This document shows, piece after piece, positions 1-6,061 of a stretch of 13,234 nt of DNA. The translations under genes were made by a program, and so were the position numbers. This stretch comes from Bacteroidales bacterium (GTDB lineage: Bacteria; Bacteroidota; Bacteroidia; Bacteroidales; Paludibacteraceae). The number at the start of each line of letters is the position of its first letter. The first letter of the stretch is position 1. Under the pieces are notes generated by a model. That model did not search any database, was not told the DNA's origin, and saw only the letters and a list, made by a program, of their open reading frames with translations. The stretch is taken from assembly GCA_900767385.1 (NCBI GenBank), contig CAAFYY010000028.1, positions 1-13,234 of the forward strand. Reading direction: 5' to 3'.

Positions 1-1136
1 AGGGCTGCTCCGCCCACCTCTGGATAGGAGCGAAGGAGGTCGAGCTGACGGATCACCTCATTGCCCTGACGCCAAGCGGCGGCGGCACTCTTGTTGCCGA
101 GCTGTGAGGCGTAGAGTCCGATATAGAGGTTGGTGTTGTTGGCGTTGCGACTCCACCACTCGAGGAGGATGGCGTAGTCGGCCACTTTCTTGCCTATCTC
201 CCAATAGAGCTGCGGAACGACATAGTCGATGTAGCCCCGTTCCATCCAGAGGAGGATGTCGGCATAGAGTCCGTCGTAGTTGGTGAAGGCCTGACTGTTG
301 GAACCGCGTTGGTCTTCCTTCTTGTTGCGCCAGACGCCGAAGGGGCTGATGCCGAATTCAACCCATGGCTTGACGGCTTTGATGGTGTCGCGGAGGGCAA
401 CGATGGTCTGGGTGACGTTGTCGCGTCGCCAGTCGCCGATGGTCTTGAATCCGCGTGGGTTGGCTTTGAAGAGTGCCTTATCGGGAAACTCCTGTCCGCT
501 AACGGGATAGGGGTAGAAGTAGTCGTCCATATGGATGGCGTCGATGTCGTAGCGGGCTACCATGTCGGCAACGACGCGTTTGAGGTGCTCCTTGGTCTCG
601 GGGAGTGCGGGGTTGAAGTAGAGCTTGCCGCCGTATTTGACGAACCACTCGGGATGGCTGTTATAGGGGTGTGAGGCGGCGAGTTTCTTGGTGTCGACAT
701 CCATGGCAGCACGATAGGGGTTGATCCAAGCGTGTACCTCGATGCAGCGGTCGTGAGCTTCCTCGATGATAAAGGCGAGAGGGTCATAGAGTGGCGACGG
801 TGCTTTGCCTTGACGGCCTGTGAGGTAGAGGCTCCATGGCTCGTGCTGCGACTCAAAGAAGGCGTCGGCCGTTGGGCGCACCTGGATGAAGAGGGCGTTG
901 AATCGAAGGGCTTCGAGGGTGTCGAGGATGGCAATCATCTCTTGACGCTGTTGCTGTGAGGAGAGGGCGTTGGAGGATGGCCAGTCGATGTTGACAACGG
1001 TGGCTACCCAAGCGGCACGCATCTCACGGGGTGCTTGAGCAGAGAGGGAGACGAGGGGGAGGCAGACGGCGAGAAGAAGGGCCATGAGGGCGGTTCTGAT
1101 GGTCTGCTGGTGTGTATGGCGTTGAGTGTGACTCAT
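1..1136 (-). CDS. GHL10-family (DUF187-type) exported glycosidase-like protein, 3' end cut by window edge
   Basis: I translated 378 codons from an ATG at 1136 to the left edge; the C-terminus is missing. Residues 1-35 are a Sec signal peptide: polar N-terminus, hydrophobic run ALMALLLAVCLPLVSL, likely cut after SLSAQA. The mature protein has the hallmarks of the glycosyl hydrolase-like GHL10 fold: EMRAAWVATV (38-47) opening the barrel, HAWINPYR (135-142), IDAIHMDDYFYPYP (198-211) with adjacent acids D204/D205, ISPFGVWRN (263-271) and YVVPQLYW (305-312). Known for the family: E. coli DigH (YddW) belongs to it and cleaves peptidoglycan glycan strands at the division site. Inference: this may be an exported cell-wall glycosidase, but many Bacteroidota paralogues are untested and another glycan is possible. 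Its start overlaps the stop of the DUF6048 gene as ATGA, so it is probably translationally coupled and last, or near last, in an eight-gene unit. It has no lipobox, unlike DigH as I recall it. Confidence 0.9.
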   Translation of the reverse strand, partial: MSHTQRHTHQQTIRTALMALLLAVCLPLVSLSAQAPREMRAAWVATVVNIDWPSSNALSSQQQRQEMIAILDTLEALRFNALFIQVRPTADAFFESQHEPWSLYLTGRQGKAPSPLYDPLAFIIEEAHDRCIEVHAWINPYRAAMDVDTKKLAASHPYNSHPEWFVKYGGKLYFNPALPETKEHLKRVVADMVARYDIDAIHMDDYFYPYPVSGQEFPDKALFKANPRGFKTIGDWRRDNVTQTIVALRDTIKAVKPWVEFGISPFGVWRNKKEDQRGSNSQAFTNYDGLYADILLWMERGYIDYVVPQLYWEIGKKVADYAILLEWWSRNANNTNLYIGLYASQLGNKSAAAAWRQGNEVIRQLDLLRSYPEVGGAA

Positions 1137-1927
1137 TGTTGTGATGATTTCAGGGTGACGTGTTCTTTCTTGTTGTTTTCAATACGGAGATTCTCGACCT
1201 TGAGACGTTCTGCCTTGGTGCGCCAGGTGAAGCCGAGGGTGTAGGCGAAGGAGAAGGTGAGTCCGTCGCAGTGTCCTTTGCCTGGCACGTACCAGAGGAG
1301 GGCTTTGTTGGTATTGGAGTGGGCTGCCATCTTCATCTTGATGGCCCAACCCATGGTGAATCCTTTGATGAGGTCGACGCGGACGCCAGCAAGGATCTCA
1401 AGCCATCCGACGTAGACGTTCTTGTGCTCGAAGTTGTAGGTGGCGCTCTCGCCCCAGTAGCCGTCGTTCATCGGCATGTCGTTCATCGTGAAGTTCATGA
1501 CGGTCATGCCATAGCGGAGTCCGACGAAGGGGTAGTTGTGGGTGTCTTGCGGCTTACCATTGTCGTCGAAGCGGCGCATGATGTTGTAGTTCAGACCAAC
1601 GCGCCAGAATGGGGCAGAGGTGGAAAACGAGGCGCCGTTGAGGGCAGAGGTGGAGACGCTGCCGTAGCCTATTTCGGCAACGGGAAAGATCTTGTTGAAG
1701 AGGTTGACGTCGAAGACTGCCTCGGCGGTGAGCACGCTCTTGTCGGTGATGATACCCATCAGCGGCGAGGCGATGTCGACATGGGCCGACCATCCGCAGA
1801 AGACGGTGTCAACCTTATGCTTCTTGACGGAGTCGCCCGCGAGGGTCTCGCCCCGCATCACCCCTACGGAGAGGAGGACGAGGAGGAGCGTCAGAGAGAA
1901 TCGGAGGAGAGAGCGGAGGGTTGACAT
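1133..1927 (-). CDS. DUF6048-type outer-membrane beta-barrel-like protein
   Basis: 264 residues, role unknown. Residues 1-26 form a signal peptide with the hydrophobic core LTLLLVLLSVGVM. The rest alternates polar and hydrophobic residues with many Gly, Tyr, Phe and Trp (for example PFVGLRYGMTV at 133-143 and WLEILAGVRVDL at 175-186), as expected for a small outer-membrane beta barrel. The pattern matches the Bacteroidales family I know as DUF6048, usually found next to a DUF6452 gene, as here. The last barrel-like strand ends near FTWRT (233-237). About 27 strongly polar residues follow, including LKVENLRIENNKKE (242-255), so the protein lacks the C-terminal aromatic residue typical of barrel proteins. 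The start ATG lies 3 bases after the DUF6452 stop, and the stop overlaps the next gene's ATG. Export and family are fairly secure; barrel topology is inferred. Confidence 0.88.
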   Translation of the reverse strand: MSTLRSLLRFSLTLLLVLLSVGVMRGETLAGDSVKKHKVDTVFCGWSAHVDIASPLMGIITDKSVLTAEAVFDVNLFNKIFPVAEIGYGSVSTSALNGASFSTSAPFWRVGLNYNIMRRFDDNGKPQDTHNYPFVGLRYGMTVMNFTMNDMPMNDGYWGESATYNFEHKNVYVGWLEILAGVRVDLIKGFTMGWAIKMKMAAHSNTNKALLWYVPGKGHCDGLTFSFAYTLGFTWRTKAERLKVENLRIENNKKEHVTLKSSQQ

Positions 1928-1930
1928 GGG

Positions 1931-2425
1931 TTACTGCTGTGGTTGGAAATAGATGCGAAGATGGGATGCGTCGAGGTCGAAGACTTTGTTCGAGAGCGAT
2001 ATGACGGAGTCGATGGCGTAGGTGGTGTGGGAGAAGGAGCGTATCTCAAACTCCGCCTTACAGCCACATTCCAGCGAGACGACTTGATTGCTGACGGTAT
2101 AGACGACCTCGAGGGTGTCGTTGATGAGGCTGTCTCTGCAGATGACGAAACGACAGATGGTGTCGAAGCTGTTGAGCGGGAAGGCGAGCCGGTTGGTGGT
2201 TCTGTTGTCGTAGAGCAGGGAGTCGGAGCCTACGCCATAGGCGGTGATGGCCGTAGAGACCTTTTCGGGGAGATAGGTCTCCTCGATGGGGTTGTAGCTT
2301 GTGGCATAGAGCTCGCAGCCGAGGGCGGTCTTCAGTTCTTCGTGGCATTCGCCGTCGTAGGAGGCGCAGCTGCCAAGGAGGAGGACGAAGACGGCCAACC
2401 AACAGATATGGAGGTTATGCTTCAT
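1931..2425 (-). CDS. DUF6452-type lipoprotein
   Basis: 164 residues. A short hydrophobic signal (about 8-17) leads to the lipobox LGSC with the lipidated cysteine at C20, so it should be an envelope lipoprotein. The remainder looks like a compact beta-rich domain with cysteines at C27, C36 and further on (including a CGC near the middle). It resembles the Bacteroidales family DUF6452, which commonly pairs with DUF6048, the next gene here. No biochemical role is known to me. The ATG lies inside the end of the upstream membrane-protein gene (11-base overlap), so coupled translation is likely. The pairing suggests that the lipoprotein and the DUF6048 barrel-like protein act together at the outer membrane; that is inference from gene order alone. 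Confidence 0.87.
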   Translation of the reverse strand: MKHNLHICWLAVFVLLLGSCASYDGECHEELKTALGCELYATSYNPIEETYLPEKVSTAITAYGVGSDSLLYDNRTTNRLAFPLNSFDTICRFVICRDSLINDTLEVVYTVSNQVVSLECGCKAEFEIRSFSHTTYAIDSVISLSNKVFDLDASHLRIYFQPQQ

Positions 2426-2969
2426 GCCCTAATTCTGAGAGTGAGTTCATCTCTTCTTTGATGGTGTCGATGGCCTCTTCGGTTGGGGTGTCTTCCAAGG
2501 CTGCGTAGAAGCTGATGAGTTTCTCGGCGAGGACGACGGCAGGGGCATCGACGGGAGTGGATGAGGCGAGTCTGTTGATGGCGCTGATGATGGCGTCTTT
2601 GGCTTTGACAACGGTCTCCCAGGTGTCGTCGTTGACGTAGAGCTGCTGGGAGCAGTTGTGGTCGAATTCCTCACGGATGGAGGAGAGGAGGGCTATCTGA
2701 AGCTGACTGGCGTTCATCAGACCCACTTCCTGACGCATGATGAGTGCCTCGGGGGTGATGCGCTGCATGAGGAGGGTGAGACGTTCCAAAGCGGCCATCT
2801 TGGCTGGGGTGAGAATCGGACCGAGGACCTTACGGGTGGTCTCTTCGCTGCGGTTGGCCTGACGGAGCTTCTCGATGACGATGGGACGGCGGAGGGCAAA
2901 ATAGGCGATGAGGACGATGCCGGTGGTCGGGATGGCCCATTTACAGAGTTCGAATATTTCTGGAGTCAT
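2415..2969 (-). CDS. Membrane-anchored protein of unknown function (DUF7935-like)
   Basis: 184 residues. One N-terminal transmembrane helix (about 11-27, WAIPTTGIVLIAYFALR) anchors a helical cytoplasmic-looking domain. The recognisable core is TPAKMAALERLTLLMQRITP (54-73), then a stretch at about 91-112 with IREEFDHNCSQQLYV, then WETVVKAKDAIISAINRLA (117-135). This pattern recurs in a Bacteroidota family of about the same size that I believe is catalogued as DUF7935; the number is from memory. The tail (140-184) is acidic and less conserved-looking. No catalytic motif is visible and no function should be assigned. It sits 18 bases after ruvX and overlaps the DUF6452 gene by 11 bases, so it belongs to the same transcription unit. 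There is no signal peptidase site after the helix, which favours an inner-membrane anchor. Confidence 0.85.
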   Translation of the reverse strand: MTPEIFELCKWAIPTTGIVLIAYFALRRPIVIEKLRQANRSEETTRKVLGPILTPAKMAALERLTLLMQRITPEALIMRQEVGLMNASQLQIALLSSIREEFDHNCSQQLYVNDDTWETVVKAKDAIISAINRLASSTPVDAPAVVLAEKLISFYAALEDTPTEEAIDTIKEEMNSLSELGHEA

Positions 2970-2987
2970 AGTAGTTTTGTGGGTTGT

Positions 2988-3404
2988 TTAATAGTGTGTG
3001 GCTTCCAACCATTCCTGAAGGATGATGGTGGCGGAGACGCGGTCGATGAGTCCTTTGTCGGCACGCTTCTTCTTATGGAGTCCGCTATGGACGATGGCTT
3101 GCGACGCCATCTTGGAGGTGAGACGCTCGTCCTGACGGATGATGGTGAGGGCAGGGAACTGCTGTTGAAGGCGGGCAGTAAATGCCTCAATGAGTGGGAC
3201 GATGTCGGCTGGGGTACCGTTGAGATGGGTCGGCAAGCCGATGACGACGGTCTGCACGTCTTCCTTCACGATGTAGTCGGTGAGATAGTCCCAGAGTTCA
3301 CTGGTGTTGACCGTGGTGAGCGGAGAGGCGATGATGCAGAGGGGGTCGGTGACGGCCAGTCCCGTGCGTACGGTTCCGTAGTCAATGGCGAGGGCTCGAG
3401 GCAT
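2988..3404 (-). CDS. ruvX: RuvX/YqgF family Holliday junction resolvase-like nuclease
   Basis: 138 residues, the usual family length. It has the RNase H-like fold signature: AIDYGTVRTGLAVTD (6-20) with the first metal-binding acid D8, VIGLPTHLNGT (54-64), RQDERLTSKMA (90-100) with E93, and KGLIDRVSATIILQEWL (117-133) with D121. These acids are the expected two-metal catalytic set. The family is known as a putative Holliday junction resolvase and as a nuclease acting in 16S rRNA 5'-end maturation; which role dominates here cannot be read from sequence. The protein is cytoplasmic. The start ATG follows the lipocalin-like gene's stop by 3 bases. In other Bacteroidota I recall ruvX lying next to def (peptide deformylase); no def is visible here, and a membrane protein gene follows instead. 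Confidence 0.96.
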   Translation of the reverse strand: MPRALAIDYGTVRTGLAVTDPLCIIASPLTTVNTSELWDYLTDYIVKEDVQTVVIGLPTHLNGTPADIVPLIEAFTARLQQQFPALTIIRQDERLTSKMASQAIVHSGLHKKKRADKGLIDRVSATIILQEWLEATHY

Positions 3405-3407
3405 AGG

Positions 3408-3836
3408 TTATCGTGTTTTGCGGGCTGCCATCTCGGTGACGTAGCGGTAGGTGACGCCGTTGACTTTCTGCTCGACGGCATAGCTCATCATGAGGGAATT
3501 GCCATTGACGATGGCGCTGCAAGCCATCTGGTGCTCGTTGTCGGTGATGATGAGTTGGTTGCCTTTCTTGCGCCAAGCGCCGGTCATGCTATAGGCAAAG
3601 CCGTTGCCTTGTTGCACCATCTGCATGATGCCGTTGCGGGTGAAGACGATGACGGTTTGGTCGAGCGGCGCAGTCTGGTTGTTGGAGATGACTTTGCCGT
3701 TCTGGTATTCGATGTCGTGGTAGTTGACCACCTGCCAGGTGCCTACGATGGTGTTTTGTGGCACGAAGATACAGCTGCTGAAGAGCAGTGAGGTGAGGGT
3801 GGCTATGAGTGCTGAGACGAGGATACGCTTTTTCAT
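3408..3836 (-). CDS. Small lipocalin-like lipoprotein
   Basis: 142 residues. The signal peptide ends in LFSSC, placing the lipidated cysteine at C22. The mature part begins NTIVGTWQVVNY (28-39) with the GTW motif (32-34) that opens lipocalin-like and DUF5004-type domains in Bacteroidota. It continues with short beta strands of the form seen in that fold: TVIVFTRNGIMQMV, GAWRKKGNQLIIT, SAIVNGNSLMMSYAV. It is probably a small eight-stranded calycin barrel held on a membrane, with unknown ligand. The ATG overlaps the pdxA stop as ATGA, and ruvX follows after 3 bases. A lipoprotein between pdxA and ruvX is not something their functions would predict; the link is probably only shared transcription. 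Confidence 0.85.
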   Translation of the reverse strand: MKKRILVSALIATLTSLLFSSCIFVPQNTIVGTWQVVNYHDIEYQNGKVISNNQTAPLDQTVIVFTRNGIMQMVQQGNGFAYSMTGAWRKKGNQLIITDNEHQMACSAIVNGNSLMMSYAVEQKVNGVTYRYVTEMAARKTR

Positions 3837-4894
3837 GATGGCTTGTTGTCGTTTGGGTTTTGGTTGATGACGAGTGGGTTGCTGTGGATTTCGGCGTGGA
3901 ACTCACGTTGACGGACGATGTCGATGGCTTGATAGATGGCGTGGAGCATCGAACTGTGGGACGCGATGTTCTTGCCTACGAGGTTGTAGGCGGTGCCGTG
4001 GTCGGGAGCGGTGCGGACGATGGTGAGGCCTGCAGTGACGTTGATGCCTTCGTCCATGGAGATGACTTTGAATGGGGCGAGGCCCTGGTCGTGGTACATG
4101 GCGAGGATGGCATCGTATTTGTTGTAGGTGCCAGCACCGAAGAATCCGTCGGCAGAGAATGGACCTACGCAGCAGATGCCTTCCTCAACGGCGGCTTTGA
4201 TGGCTGGGGTGATGATGGTCTGTTCTTCGATGCCGAGGAGACCGTTGTCGCCAGCGTGTGGGTTGAGCGCGAGGACGGCGATGCGTGGTGAGATGATGCC
4301 GAAGTCTTCTTTGAGCGAACGGTTGAGAATCTGCAGTTTCTCAAGGATGAGGGCTGGCGATATCTCGTCGGCGAGTTTGCTGACTGGGGTGTGGTTGGTC
4401 ACGAGGGCAACGCGGAGCTGCTCGCTCATCAGCACCATGAGAGGGGTGGCATCGCATTCGCGGCCGAAGAACTCGGTGTGGCCAGGGAAGGAGAAGGCTT
4501 CGTTCTGGATGGTGGATTTGTTGATAGGGGCGGTGACGATGGCGTCGAGTCGACCCTCTTTCCATTCGTCGGTGGCGCAGCGGAGTGCCTGATAGGCCAT
4601 GGCGCCAGCTTCTGCAGTGGCTTGTCCCATGTCGACTTTAATCTCTTCAGGACAGCAGTTGACGAGGCTGATGCGGTGAGGCATCGCCTCATCGGCTGAG
4701 TGGATGTAGGTGATGGGCAGCTGTTCCATGCCCAACAGTTTCTTATAGTAGCCAACGACTTTTGCAGATCCGTAAATGATAGGGATGCAGATGTCGAGGA
4801 GATGATTCTCTGCGAGTGCTTTGAGTGTCACTTCCGGTCCGACACCGTTGATGTCGCCGAGGGTGATACCTACTTTAATGAGTCTTTTATCCAT
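3833..4894 (-). CDS. pdxA: 4-hydroxythreonine-4-phosphate dehydrogenase (pyridoxal phosphate synthesis)
   Basis: 353 residues, close to the usual Bacteroidota length. PdxA oxidises 4-phosphohydroxy-L-threonine with NAD(P); the product condenses with 1-deoxyxylulose 5-phosphate (PdxJ) to give pyridoxine phosphate. Visible family motifs are TLGDINGVGPE (11-21), TAPINK (121-126), FPGHTEFF (136-143), VTNHTPV (165-171), LNPHAGDNG (210-218), YHDQGLAPFK (267-276) and TAPDHGTAYNL (295-305). The three metal-binding histidines map to H168, H213 and H268. All key residues are present, so the enzyme should be active. It is cytoplasmic and a homodimer in known cases. It starts 18 bases after the DUF4837 gene and ends in an ATGA overlap with the lipocalin-like gene. 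pdxJ is not in the window. Confidence 0.98.
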   Translation of the reverse strand: MDKRLIKVGITLGDINGVGPEVTLKALAENHLLDICIPIIYGSAKVVGYYKKLLGMEQLPITYIHSADEAMPHRISLVNCCPEEIKVDMGQATAEAGAMAYQALRCATDEWKEGRLDAIVTAPINKSTIQNEAFSFPGHTEFFGRECDATPLMVLMSEQLRVALVTNHTPVSKLADEISPALILEKLQILNRSLKEDFGIISPRIAVLALNPHAGDNGLLGIEEQTIITPAIKAAVEEGICCVGPFSADGFFGAGTYNKYDAILAMYHDQGLAPFKVISMDEGINVTAGLTIVRTAPDHGTAYNLVGKNIASHSSMLHAIYQAIDIVRQREFHAEIHSNPLVINQNPNDNKPS

Positions 4895-4912
4895 AGATTG
4901 TGTTATGTATGC

Positions 4913-5929
4913 TTATTTTTCTGTTGTTTTTTCTGAGATGTTGGCAGAGCGGACCACGGCCTCCAACTGACGCATGAGGTTGCGTTTCTCTCTGCTTGGG
5001 GCGAAGACGAAGCCTTCGATGGTGATGAGGCGTTGGTTCTCTTCGTCGAGGATGGTGTGGGAGACGAATGGACCACCCATGATGTCGCCGTCCATCATCT
5101 TCCAAAGACCGCGTACGCAGCAGCAGAATTTGCCGTCTTGGGAGATGGTGTCGAGTGTTGGAGGCAATACCTCGCGCTCAATGCCCATCCATGAGCCTTT
5201 CTTGGCGCCAGGGAGGTTGACGCGCATGATGGAGTCGCGTGTATCAAGGAGTGACGGCAGTTCCCATTGCGCCATGTCGGTATAAGGAACGGCATAGATG
5301 ACGATGTCTTGACGGACGTCGAGGTTGCCGTTGGAGATCCAATAGAAGTCTTTTCCGCTTTTTGAGAGTTTGAGGAAAGATGGGATGATGAGGTCGAGAT
5401 TGAAGCTATCTTTCGCCACTTGGAGTGCCTCGGCGTTCTGGCTGGAACGGAAGTAGCGCTGCTGACGACGCATCTCAGCATCAACGAAGTATTCGGTGAT
5501 GGCTTCGCGATGGGCATCGATGAAGACTTTCAGGCTGTCGCTGCAAGGGGAGGTGACCATGGCGAGCGCTTGGTATTTTGCCCAATGGCTGTTGGCGAAT
5601 TTCATCTTTGTGGTGGTGTATTCGTCGCCGACCTTGACCATGAAGATGTTTCTTGCTGGGTGAAGGAGGTCGGAGAAGGCCTGGTGCTCAACCCTTGAGA
5701 TCTTGAACATCGGCTCAGACTGCGGCAACTGAGGAGCAGAGTAGTCGAAGAGGTCAAAGACGGCTCGACCGCCCTCTTTCTTCCAATCGTCGTTGTCCAT
5801 AACGATGAGTACTTCGTAGGCGCCACCGGAAATATTAGGGAGAAGAGCACCGGAGTCTTTACAGCCCGTCAACACCAACGCAGTGGTAAACAGTGCGATA
5901 GCAAGTATTTTCTTGATTGATTTTTTCAT
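4913..5929 (-). CDS. DUF4837 family lipoprotein
   Basis: 338 residues, first gene of the minus-strand unit. The signal peptide ends in the lipobox LTGC with the lipidated cysteine at C23. The body matches the Bacteroidota family DUF4837: ISGGAYEVLIVMDNDDW (33-49) near the mature N-terminus, then at the C-terminus GDIMGGPFVSHT (281-292), ITIEGFVFAP (302-311) and KRNLMRQLEAVV (315-326). Residues 269-271 are three consecutive cysteines (FCCCVRG), which I do not recall as a family feature. The role is unknown; it is presumably on the inner leaflet of the outer membrane or in the periplasm. I recall the same gene beside pdxA in other Bacteroidota. A well-formed promoter lies 27-57 bases upstream of its ATG, so it likely leads transcription of the seven genes behind it. 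Confidence 0.92.
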   Translation of the reverse strand: MKKSIKKILAIALFTTALVLTGCKDSGALLPNISGGAYEVLIVMDNDDWKKEGGRAVFDLFDYSAPQLPQSEPMFKISRVEHQAFSDLLHPARNIFMVKVGDEYTTTKMKFANSHWAKYQALAMVTSPCSDSLKVFIDAHREAITEYFVDAEMRRQQRYFRSSQNAEALQVAKDSFNLDLIIPSFLKLSKSGKDFYWISNGNLDVRQDIVIYAVPYTDMAQWELPSLLDTRDSIMRVNLPGAKKGSWMGIEREVLPPTLDTISQDGKFCCCVRGLWKMMDGDIMGGPFVSHTILDEENQRLITIEGFVFAPSREKRNLMRQLEAVVRSANISEKTTEK

Positions 5930-5955
5930 CTTGATACTATATGTTTATTAAAGGG

Positions 5956-5986
5956 CAAAGTTAGGAAAAAATGACCGAAAAAACAA
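5956..5986 (-). promoter_or_regulatory. Bacteroidales-type promoter for the DUF4837-pdxA-ruvX unit
   Basis: Read on the minus strand there is TTG (5986-5984), a 20-base spacer, then TAACTTTG (5963-5956). This matches the Bacteroidota primary sigma factor consensus (-33 TTTG, -7 TAnnTTTG, spacer about 19-21). Transcription would begin near 5950, giving a leader of about 20 bases before the ATG at 5929. The element is assigned by pattern only. Confidence 0.7.
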
Positions 5987-6019
5987 GAGCTGTCGGAGAC
6001 CTTGTTCGTTGTTTTTTCG

Positions 6020-6027
6020 TAATTTTG
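6020..6027 (+). promoter_or_regulatory. Candidate -7 element upstream of the DUF4465 gene
   Basis: TAATTTTG fits TAnnTTTG and lies 34 bases before the ATG at 6062, the right distance for a leader of about 28 bases. The nearest upstream TTG (6002-6004) leaves only a 15-base spacer, shorter than usual, so the -33 part is weak or absent. It is divergent from the promoter at 5956-5986. Confidence 0.5.
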
Positions 6028-6061
6028 CGTTCCTTTTTGTAAAACTTATAATTTGTTTGTA

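Noticed and set aside
1160..1924. 254-codon open frame on the plus strand
   Set aside because: It is fully antisense to the DUF6048 gene, with low-complexity Glu/Gly/Val composition and no features.
2658..3791. 377-codon open frame on the plus strand spanning three minus-strand genes
   Set aside because: It lies antisense to the membrane-protein gene, ruvX and the lipocalin-like gene, all of which have clear family motifs. The translation is Asp/Gly/Val-rich with no domain signature, as expected from the GC-rich codon choice of the real strand.
5930..6061. Cobalamin riboswitch upstream of the DUF4465 gene
   Set aside because: The gap is only 132 bases, is AT-rich with homopolymer runs, and I see no B12-box-like core. 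It is accounted for by two divergent promoters.
6053..6061. TTG start for the DUF4465 protein
   Set aside because: The ATG at 6062 gives a standard signal peptide (MRKILL) and is the more probable start codon.
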